64,000 bases of DNA from Chamaecrista fasciculata. Its lineage: Eukaryota; Streptophyta; Magnoliopsida; Fabales; Fabaceae. Position 1 is the stretch's first letter. Each line of letters starts with the position of its first letter. Shown one piece after another: positions 1-12,153 of this stretch. Made by a program: the position numbers and the translations under genes. Location: positions 84,980-148,979 of the forward strand of contig QANZ01034347.1 of the NCBI GenBank assembly GCA_003254925.1, read 5' to 3'. The notes below the pieces were generated by a model. It was given only the letters and a program-made list of their open reading frames with translations. It was not told the DNA's origin and ran no database searches.

Positions 1-2287
<2,287 letters not shown>

Positions 2288-2362
2288 CGGTAGTATGAGA
2301 AAAACCTAAACACGAAATTTGAAGCTTGAGTGAGTATGAAATTGCCAAAATGAAGTGATGAA

Positions 2363-2560
2363 ATGAGATTAGAGTGGCGTGAAGAAAAGGCGAACCTTGA
2401 TAGTGAAAGAAGAGATTAAGTAGTGGAAGATACTAGAACGAGAGAGAGCAGCAAAAACCCTAGGCCTAGTCGTTGGTGGTGGCTGGTGTTCAGGGCACCG
2501 AAGAGAGTCCCTCGCGGTTGAAGCTGCCACAAAGCTCGTATTACTGTACGGTGGATCCCA
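2363..2560 (-). promoter_or_regulatory. MIRO leader/proximal promoter, duplicated at DRE2
   Basis: The block upstream of the MIRO ATG shares several near-identical stretches, in the same order, with 9829-10130 upstream of DRE2. They are a ~40 bp stretch containing GAGATTAGAGTGGCGTGAAG, the stretch around GCAAAAACCCT, GTTCAGGGCA, and AGCTCGTATTACTGT followed by GGATCCCA. On the gene strand it carries an AGGGTTT telo-box-like motif. It also has a CAAG|GTTCGCC site that could be the donor of a 5'UTR intron. Confidence 0.7.
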
Positions 2561-3073
2561 CCGCTGGTATCGTCTTCAAACACTAAAATTGAACCATGCC
2601 TTTGTGCCTCAAAATTTATTAAGACGCTTTTTTCTATAATTTCCATTATATCTATATTTATATCTATGACTAAATTTCGGAATGGTTGGTCAAAAATATG
2701 AATTAAATGGAGCTCAAATGTGGAAGATTAGTCCTTAGTTCATGGGACTGAGCATATCTTGGGTAACCAAAAAAGATAGTGAATTAAAAAATTAAAAAAG
2801 AAAAAAAAAATTACCACTCTCTCCCCCACTCACTCTCCCCACTTCTTTAACAAAATAAATGAACTAAAAAAATTGCAAAAAATAATTAAAAATTAAAAAA
2901 TGTCACCATTCTCTCTCTCCACTCACTCCTCCCATATGAGGTAATTTCAAATTGATCCTAAATATTTTATTTATTTTAAATGAGTCTTACATATTTTTAT
3001 AATTTTTCAAATTAGTCTCAAACGTTACATGGGCACACCAAGCCTCTAGTGTCTAATATTACAGGAGCCTATA

Positions 3074-3165
3074 AGCATGTTAAGGGGGTGTTGTTGTGTG
3101 GTATGGGTTTGCGTGTTATAAGCATGTGTAAGGGGTGTTGTTGTGTCGTATGGGTATGCGTGTTC
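3074..3165. repeat. Two-copy tandem repeat of about 46 bp
   Basis: Two adjacent copies each start AGCATGT, contain GGGTGTTGTTGTGT and end near GCGTGTT. They differ by a few bases. Confidence 0.75.
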
Positions 3166-3241
3166 AACATTTGTACGAATATATTTATAAGTTTCAGAAT
3201 ATAAAATAAAGGCAGAAATATTGTTAGTATCTTTAATGTAT

Positions 3242-3361
3242 CGGATCATTTTCAGTTATACCCCAACGTTTTTTTATCAATTAAACCTCAAAATTTATTT
3301 TGTATTATTTTAAGTTATAATTGACAAAAAAAAACTTTGGAGATATAACTGAAAGTGACCA
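3242..3361. mobile_element. Short hairpin MITE remnant
   Basis: The left end contains TTTCAGTTATACCCCAACG. The right end, reverse-complemented, reads TTTCAGTTATATCTCCAAAG, giving an imperfect hairpin of about 120 bp. A target duplication is not clear. Confidence 0.5.
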
Positions 3362-3716
3362 AAAACGTTACAGTTACCAACTGTACTTTTGCCTAAAATC
3401 AATTTTTAGTGATTTTAACATGCTAAATAATACAAAATAACAACCCATATGACATATATGATGAATAGATATTATAATTATTAAAGTTTTCATCAAAATT
3501 TATGAATTTTTAATTATTTGTATATAAATATAGTCATGGCGTCATATAACTTTAAGAATTTGACGTGACGGTCTGTCTGTATCCATATTGTGTCCAGTAT
3601 CTTGTGTCAGTGTCTATACTTCATAGCCTCTTAACTATCGTCAATAAATATTATACTTTGCAAAATGTAAAATTAACATTGTTAATTAATAATTATGATT
3701 AACTTGGTCACTTTTA

Positions 3717-4494
3717 GGCCCAGTTCGTTTGTGTTTTGATTATAATCTGTTCTGATTATAATCATAATAAACATGTTCGTTTACGTTTTTTTTCTAATCA
3801 AATTATAATCATGATTTTTTTTTATAATCAAACACACTCAATTACACTTATACCCCTATATACATACCTAAAATTACCTATACTCTCATTCATTCAATCA
3901 AAAATCACAAGGGCAAAATGGTCATTTCCATAAATATTGGGCCATTTTACAATTACTCATTATTGTGTAGGGCTAAAATGTTATTTTGCCCAAAATATTT
4001 AGGGATCAAATTGGCAATTTAGCCATTCTCGCAATCCCTCGTCTCTGCGTCTTCGTCGTTCTCTCTCTCTCATCTCCGTCGTTCGCTCTCTCTCATCTCC
4101 GTCGTTTCTCTCTCACTCTCTCGTCTCCATCGTTTCTCTCTCTCTCATCTCTGTGTCTCTCTGTCATCAAAGGAACCAAAATTGTTGCTTCTGAAGCTCT
4201 TTGGCATTGGTGGAAACAAATCCAACACTAACGCGCATAAGAGGATTGGTACCTGATAATAAGCCCCACGTCAAGATTATTAGCAACTAGCAGAAAGAAA
4301 AAGCATCAACAGAGGTCAAACCAATTACAAAAGTCCTCAGATAACCATAGGAACATATATAAAACTTCAATCAGTCTACAATCTGCAACTTCCTAGCAGA
4401 GCATGCAACCTATTTGATGCAGGAAATTGAAAGATTTTGATTAATATCTGATTCAAAGAGACGAATTGAAAGATTTTAATTAATATCCTCACTG

Positions 4495-4544
<50 letters not shown>

Positions 4545-5072
4545 TGCCAAATTGAAAAAAAAATTCGGGTCCGCGTGCGTGCCTCCATTCTCTCTCATCT
4601 GCTGCGAAACGGTGCACCATTTTCTTCGCTGGTGCACCAAATGTCGGGCACAAATTGTACATTTTAGTCCTTTTGGTGCACCATTACATAGGCCAAAATT
4701 CATTCGGTGCACCAAATCAAATAATCACCCCCTACTTGCACATGAAAATAATCAAGTTTTTACGCTTTTCAAGACAAACAGTAACATATTTGATTTTTTT
4801 TCAAACAACAATCATATCCAAACACATTTTGATTATAATAAAATCACACCTTACTTTTTCCAACTTTTTCTTCCATTTATACCCCTATACAATTTATCAA
4901 TTTCCTTACTTTTTATCCACCTACCACAATCATTACATACCCATTTTAATAATTTCACACCAAATAATCAACAATCATCCAAACACCACTACAAAAATAA
5001 TCAACTTTGATTATAATCACACTACGATTATAATCAAAACAAATTTTAAAAAAAACGCAAAGGAACTGACCC
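3717..5072. mobile_element. Non-autonomous TIR element, about 1.36 kb, MULE-like
   Basis: The left end starts GGCCCAGTTCGTTTG and leads into ATTATAATC repeats. The right end, reverse-complemented, starts GGGTCAGTTCCTTTGCG and leads into the same ATTATAATC motif. Flanks TCACTTTTA (3708-3716) and TTAGTTTTA (5073-5081) match at 7 of 9 bases, which fits an aged 9-bp target duplication. The inside holds a CT-rich 30-bp-scale tandem (4055-4165), a (GA)21 tract and four GGTGCACC palindromes. No transposase was found. Confidence 0.6.
4499..4540. repeat. (GA)21 microsatellite
   Basis: Uninterrupted GA dinucleotides inside the 3.7-5.1 kb transposon. Confidence 0.98.
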
Positions 5073-6252
5073 TTAGTTTTAGTAAGAGAGATCTCATATT
5101 CTCATTCATTGTTGTGAATTAATACCAACAGATTTTATTTTCTTAATTTTGAATATTAAATGAATGAAATTTTTTTTGGTCATATTGAATGAATGAGTAC
5201 AGGAGCATTTGGATATTTCTAATAAGAAAGGATATTTTGTTTAAATTGGCTCATCACTTTCTTGAAAAAAAATAAAGCACACTTTTTTTAATGACCAAAA
5301 ACAAAATTTGCATATGTATTTTTTCCCCTTTTTTTGGGCCAGAACGAGCATACGAGATTGTATGCGAAAGTTAGGATAGAAACGCATCTAGCATGTTAGG
5401 GCGATCATTTTATTTCTTTCATTTATTTTGAAGCAGCAAATCGAAGCAAGGCCCAAAAATTTTATTTACATCTTTGAATTATGTGAACATCGTTTTGGTC
5501 ATCAGTTTTCTAAAAAAAAAATTGTTTCTCAATCTTTTATTTTTTATTTTTTATTTTTTAATTTTGATATTCAAACTTTTTATTTATTTATTCTATCTAA
5601 CCTTTAGTCTAGAAATTAACTCCATCACATTTTAACGGTTAAATATGATGTGAAAACAAATTTTCCACTTAGTACAAATCTGATGATGTGGCATTTCTTA
5701 AAAACATTTTTTAAAATTTTCTCATCTCTCTTTTCCCTCTCTAAAAACCCCTCAGTCCTCCAAAATGTGATAATATTGTTTTTTTTCATATCGAGAGAAG
5801 GAGAAATTAGAGGAGGAAGAGGACGAAGCCCGAAAAGAGAAGAGGGAGAAGAATAAGAGAGAGAAGGGGAGACAAAAGAGTCACTGCTTTTTCCAGTGCT
5901 ATCGGACGAAGAGAAGAGAAATACACTCAAAAGGGAGAGATGAGTGGTGAGAGTTGAGAAGAGAATGTTTGAGAGGAAAAGAGATTAGTAAAAGAAAATA
6001 TCAAATATAAAGCACCAATAAATACTTTTATAATATTATAAAATATAAATTATATATTTTTTGAACAAATATAAATATGTTTCCGTATAACTTAAATTTC
6101 ATAAGATATACTGTTATCTGGATCTCAGCGATAAAGTTCTATCTAAGTCATACAATTCATCTAGCATATCTACTAAAACTGATTATACCTAAACAAAAAG
6201 CCCAAGCCTACGCAAGAACCATTCCACAGCAACGAAAATATCACAATATTGA
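5073..6252. other. Intergenic region downstream of DRE2
   Basis: No gene is recognised. The stretch has long T and A runs and a purine-rich block (about 5800-5990). The part next to 6252 is presumably the DRE2 3'UTR. Confidence 0.6.
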
Positions 6253-9200
6253 TTATATGTCAGCTGCAAGGAAGTTACCGGACAGGGCTACCTGCATAGA
6301 AGTAATGAGGTGAAAGATGAAGTAAGCATAGAATAGAAAACACACACACACAAGACACCAAGAAGATGAAATGGAGAGAGAGAAGACTTGAATACCTTCT
6401 CTCCTAGTTTGAAAGGAGGTAGACCCTTGTATGGGCAGGTACTGCACCTAAAAGCATCTCCTAGACCACACTGCATAATGACACAAATAGCACAATTATT
6501 GACAGAATGCATCTCACAAAATTTGTCACAGGGTTTCAAATTAAAATTATCAGAGCATGACCTGAAACATATCTTTTATATTGAACTTGTTATATCAATG
6601 TTAAAATTTATGTTATACATTCTTTTCACCAGATGTTGCAAATCAAATTCACTATCAATGTAAGATAGCATACAAAGACCGCATAACCCCCCCAACAAAA
6701 AAAAAACAGCACATACATTGCCACAAGCTGATTGAGGATTATTAATCTGTTCTGTGGTCAGTTCTAGCTTCAATACTTCCTCTTCAGCTTCAGCCCTCCC
6801 ACAGGTACAGTTTCTGCAGGCTTTTCTTGTACTTCCAACTTCACAATCACCTGCTGCACAAGTATATTTACCGAACATAAGGAAGAAAACCAATGAATTG
6901 ATGACTGAAACTAGAGAAGTACTCTTACCAGCTGGAAGTTGTGGTTTCCTTAAATCCTCTTCAGTCAAAAGGGAATCTTCGTCAATCAGATCTGTATCAT
7001 CATCAATTTGCACTTTGGGCGAACTCTTCACCACCTTCTTGAGAGCAAATGATGAGCCAATTTTCCACGAAGGCTTTTTAGCTTTAATCTATGTGCAATA
7101 AAAACCACATCGAAAGTTAGAATCTGTAAGTTTTTTTTTTTTGGCCAAGTTAGAATCTGTAAGTTTATCAGCTCATAAGTAGGAAAAATACCTAAAACTA
7201 AATCCATGAACCAATAATCCAATACTCCACAGGTCAAAATTTAGGAAGCAAACACTTGTTCAAAAATTATCACCAGAGTGCGTTGAAAAGAAATAAAGGG
7301 TAAAATAATAAAAACAAGTGAAACAAGGAATGCTCGAAGAAAAAGTAAAATCATTATTAATATGGCATTATTTGTTATACAAATAACATAATAGGGAGGA
7401 TGACAATTTCAAATGCTTATTCAACTCACCATTCTATGTTTCTGCTCATGTGTAACACAGACAAATATGGGCAAAAAATGAATAAATGAAGAAAAAGAAT
7501 AACTATGATCAATATAAGATGGCAACAAAAATAAACTAACCCCAGAGGGCTTGACTGCTGATGGGTCTGAGAACCCTGCCAACAGTAGTTTGTTCTCAAG
7601 ATCCGATATCATCTGCAAGACAAATTGAAAAATAACATATATTACAACTAGCATTAGCCAATATCGAAAATTACTATTTAACCAATTTATTCATCTTCCA
7701 TATGATTCACTACCCAACCACTCAGGTTAGCTAATAAATGGTTCTGTTATCAGAGAAACTAATTTTGCACAGGTTTTAATAGAATCAACCCATTTCCAAC
7801 TCCAAAATCATTTTATAAACCATATTTAGTGGAGTGAGTTTCCAAAAAGGTTATATTAGAATAATGGAAAAGTATTAAAAAATGAAATTGCAACAAATGA
7901 TTAAAAAGGAGAAAATAATAAACATACTATACATATAAGTGGATTAATGGGTAATGGGTCTTAAAGTAACAACTAAAATATTTTAATGGATAATAACCAC
8001 TTCAAACAAGTCACGCTGATCCAGAAATAACCAGTCAAATTGATCTAAGCCAAACCCAACATATTTACCAACACCCATAAGATATGAATCCACTCGACCA
8101 CATTGCAAATAATTATTACCTTGTCAATAGAACCCACAGCAGATTGAGAAGGCTTGCGAATAAGAGTTTCCCCTCCTGCTTTTAACACTCTAAGGATTTC
8201 TTGAACCAGTTGATCAGTAGGACAATCAAGTGAATTCCAGATTAAGATGACAGCATCCAAAGAGGAAGATTCCACTGGCAACTTTCCTGTTGTTCCCTAG
8301 AAGATTAGACCGTGACAATGGATTTCTTAAACTAGACTAAAAGTAAGATAAATAAACACAAAATAGCAGATCTGTACTCACAAGTTTCAAGAGAAACTAA
8401 ATAAGAAGTCTAGGAAAGTGACTTGCAAAAGCACCAAAGCGTAGTAGTTAAAATGCAATTTTCCTAAGCTACTAAGTAACAAAAGATTATGGATAATTCA
8501 AATACTATTACATACGGCGAGGATAAATGCATACCGGATACCCTATTTCATATGGGTAATTTAGGTGGATTTACTTAATCAAATCTAATTCACAACAATT
8601 ATTTCTTTTCCTACTAGTACTACACTCATTGTTGATAACACTTATTTGTTTGAAAAATACCCTATTTCCATTTATGTGAACACTTTAAGCGTTTAGCTAA
8701 GACCGACTTGTTTCTAACACTTGGCTTCCTTCCAGGATATCGTCAGTCTAGGCCTTCACCTAAAAGGCTTTGGGTTAAAATACTTAAACATCAATAAACA
8801 GTAGCAATGTTAAGTTGAAATGACCGATATATCAGTAATGGAATAAACATGGAAGTTGGAACAGAGAAAGGCTATAACAACCCCGAAGGTTCAATTTATG
8901 AAGTGACAAGCATATAAGCCGTTAAAGGAGAGAGAAAATTACTTAGAGACGATGCACCAGTAATAATTAAAGGATCACAATTGCCAACCCCTCCATTCCC
9001 AATATCTCTCATTGCATCATACACAGCACGGACAGAAAGAACAGCATCATCGGTACAAGCTAGCACAGCACTATTTGTCTTTGCAGCATCCTTCAATATT
9101 CAAAGCTCATACGTTTAGCATGTTTGAAAATTTTCAATGGAAAATTTCAACGGATGAATGCATACAAAAATAATGAAAGTATCTGAGACGAGAATATTTT

Positions 9201-9730
9201 GATCTGTAATTAGAAAATAACTTATAACAGCGACAGAAGAAAAACAAAATCTTAAACCCACAATTCCTCAACCAACCCACCTATTCGCAGAAGGCTAAAT
9301 CTCAACTCTCAAGTAGCCAAAGAAAGGTATAGATTCCAGAAGCTATATCCGTGTAAACAGTAAATATTACCCAGCTAGGCGTGATGCACACGACTGAAAT
9401 AAGTACGACAAATTTAACTTGAATAACCTAGTGATCGATGATAAAGATATGCAAAACAATACTTGATTTCATTTTATCGAAAACCCAAATTTTATTTAAA
9501 CGATGATTATTAAAATACAAGTTCCCGATAAAAAGACAGAACCCAAAAAAAAAAAAAAACAGAGATGACGAGAAAGGCTATGAATTATAAAAGCGAAGTA
9601 TTCGTCTATAGCCCAGAATGGCAAAATCTTCATTTAACGTGAAACCCCAGTTGACGAATATGATTGAGGAGAAGTAAAAAAAGGAACAAGGAATAGAGAC
9701 ATAGAGGAGAGAGGATGCAGAACGAACCAT
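6253..9730 (-). CDS. DRE2: Anamorsin/DRE2, cytosolic Fe-S assembly electron-transfer protein
   Basis: Accepts electrons from the diflavin reductase (Tah18/ATR3) for cytosolic and nuclear iron-sulfur cluster assembly. Eight coding exons give 265 residues, close to the Arabidopsis length of about 272: 9730-9728, 9090-8943, 8286-8120, 7612-7541, 7088-6929, 6850-6717, 6470-6396, 6291-6253. The first coding exon supplies only the ATG. The N-terminal half is the methyltransferase-like domain. It is followed by [18 protein letters not shown] and an acidic linker ([18 protein letters not shown]). The 2Fe-2S site has CX8CX2CXC spacing ([15 protein letters not shown]). The second C-terminal cysteine cluster has CX2CX7CX2C spacing ([15 protein letters not shown]). 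The protein ends AADI, as expected. The exon 6 acceptor is a tandem CAGCAG. The start exon is inferred; the rest is secure. Confidence 0.92.
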
Positions 9731-9828
9731 TGCGAGCAGAACTTGGTTGAAGCAGAGGCAGAGAAACCTGGAGAGCGATCAAAACTGTAAAGACAATGAG
9801 TAAACAGACAGAAAAAGGTGGTTTTGAT

Positions 9829-10130
9829 ATGAGATTAGAGTGGCGTGAAGAGAAGGCGAACCTTGATGGTTAAATAAGAGATTGAGAACTTGTTTTGTAG
9901 TGGAAGCTGCTAGAATGAGAGCGGCAAAAACCCTAACCCTAGTCGATGCTGGCGGGTTACGTTCAGGGCAAAGCGAAGAGATTGCGTGGGAGAAGACGAG
10001 TGTTGAATGGCTTTTATAATGATCAAATTTGTCGATTGAGTTGAACGAAGTACCTCAAAATCAAATCGAACAGATAAACAAACACCTAGCTTCGGGGGCA
10101 GAAGCTCGTATTACTGTGTGACGGATCCCA
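9829..10130 (-). promoter_or_regulatory. DRE2 leader/proximal promoter, duplicated at MIRO
   Basis: This region shares ordered blocks with 2363-2560 (see that entry) but carries an extra stretch between GTTCAGGGCA and the AGCTCGTATTACTGT block. On the gene strand it contains a tandem AGGGTTAGGGTTT telo-box, a motif common in plant housekeeping and translation-related promoters. The CAAG|GTTCGCC candidate donor is also kept. Confidence 0.7.
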
Positions 10131-11201
10131 TAGAAAGGCAAAAACAATTTTTCTTTCTTAAATTTACATCAATTTGTAAATTTGTTTTTTTTTTTTGCCA
10201 GAATCAATGTGTAAATTTGTCGGTGAAGTTTATTTATTGTTAATTTTATTTTTTAAAAATTTTATACTTATCAATTTTATTTATTGTAATAGATACAACC
10301 AATGTATTAATGATTAACTCATAACATAAATTATTATAAAAAATAATTAAATCTTAACTTATAGTAAAAATTATGTAAATTTTGTCATTAGGGAAAATAA
10401 TAAAATAGAGATTAAACCAATAAATTAATTTTTGAAAATTATTGAGCCAATGACTCGATTTAAAAAATATATGTATTCTTTACAATATATATCTAGTATA
10501 ATATTTAAGATCAAAATAATATTAATTCTTTTTATAAACTAATTAGTATATTATTATAGTCTTCTATAAATTAAAAAGTCTATTGTTTTATTTTGAAATA
10601 AGACTTACAGAAAAAAACCATTAGGCCACATTGATAAAAAAAAAATATATATCAAATGAGATATAATCATTAGGCTACATTGATATAATTATTGAAAAGT
10701 CACATTTGATACGTTATCAAATTTTAATTATGGTATTTTATACTTTTAATTTTTTCTTTTATATTTCGGATACTTTGAAAGATCAATGATAATATGGGGA
10801 TTGGAGATGAAGATGAAAGTGAATGAGAAAGAAAAAATAAAAAAAAAAGTGATATTTTGTGAAGTCTATCATCTACAACGTCAATATAACGAGAGAAAAA
10901 GAGAGTTAGAGAGGAAAATGTAGGCCTTACTAATTTTGGTCTCTCTTACTCTTTCTTTCTCTCTCTAAACTGTAGTGTATTATACTGCAGAGGATCCAGG
11001 TCCGATACTTTCTGCCCTCCCTCTTAGTGAAATTTCATTTATAGTTATCATTGAGAAGATTGTTCCTTTAAGACTAGTTTTAATAATATCAATTTTTTTA
11101 GAATAATTAATCGTGTAACTGTATATAAGTACATGATAAGTCTCCCGTATCAAAAATTTAGAGTATATTTTTTGTGGTGAGTATGTAAAGTGATCAACTA
11201 A
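10131..11201. other. Intergenic, AT-rich
   Basis: No gene is recognised. Two direct copies of an ATTAGGC(C/T)ACATTGATA motif occur near 10620 and 10670. Confidence 0.6.
10935..11005. repeat. Possible diverged end of the YIP-intron MITE family
   Basis: A CT-rich run followed by CTGTAGTG, AGAGGATCCA resembles the right end of the element at 14603-14740 (CTACAGTG, AGAGGATCCA). No matching opposite end was found. Confidence 0.3.
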
Positions 11202-11669
11202 GGGTTTGTTTGGCATGAAATAAGGTAAGTAAAGTAAAGTTTTTACAATGAAAAAATTATGAGGAAAAGAAAAAGTAATGAAGGGAATGTAAAATAGTAA
11301 AGATTTAAAATGTTTGGTATAAAAATGTATGGGAGGGAAAGTAAAATAGATATAAAAGGAAAATGACTAAAATGTCCTTCCCACAATTAATGCCGCCGCT
11401 GCCGCCGATTCTGGGTTGTTGCCAGCCAAGAGGAATAAGATGACAGACATGGAGAGGGGCAATTTGGTATTTTCATATTTTTTCCCTTATGTAATTAATC
11501 AGCCTTTACATCAGATTTGTGATGTAAAAATTTAGACACTGTTCATTGTAATCTAATATACAATGTAATCCCTTTTACAAAGCTTAAAAGACCTTACCAA
11601 ACAAGAGAAATTTTTGGGTTATATGCCTTTACTTTGCATCCCCCACTTTACATTGTACCAAACAGAGTC
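11202..11669. mobile_element. Tourist/PIF-Harbinger-like MITE
   Basis: The left end is GGGTTTGTTTGGCATG. The right end, reverse-complemented, is GACTCTGTTTGGTACAATG. Both sides are flanked by TAA (11199-11201 and 11670-11672), the 3-bp target typical of PIF/Harbinger elements. At 468 bp it has no coding capacity. Confidence 0.65.
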
Positions 11670-12153
11670 TAAAGTATTTTTATGTCATTTTCTTACAAAT
11701 TAAACCGTTAATATTAACAAGTTGTTTTCCCTTTTCAAACATGAATTAAAAATAAAAATTATTAGTAAATTTTCATCAATTTTTTTTTTTAACTTATTAA
11801 TATAGTTTTTGTTTTGGTAATGACTTATTAATCTATAGTTTTTAAATCAAAACAATATCGTACAATGATATGTTTTTTTTGGAACTAATCTTAGTATACA
11901 GCCCACAGTTGAAAAATGGGCCTTAAAGCGGCCCCGCCGAATGTTCTCGCTGCATTCTCAAGTATCTACCATCTGCTAGTAAGAAAAATGAATCGTTGCT
12001 TGAGATCTAGATCACCATATAACCAAAAAGACAAATGACAAGAACGTCATTAACCAGAAGGAAGAAAATAAAGCTCACGCGGGTGATTGACGGAAGAAAG
12101 ATCCGTGTGAGCAGAAGGAAGAGGAGGAAAGGGACGAAGCAGGATTTTCAAAA
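11670..12153. other. Upstream region of the Yip1-family gene
   Basis: AT-rich until about 11900, then purine-rich. It presumably contains the promoter and 5'UTR of the plus-strand gene starting at 12154. No clear TATA box was seen. Confidence 0.5.

Larger units (their letters stand above)
2561..3716. other. Intergenic, AT-rich
   Basis: No gene is recognised. The stretch holds one two-copy tandem repeat and one small hairpin element, listed separately. The rest is AT-rich with CT-rich patches near 2815-2935. Confidence 0.6.
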
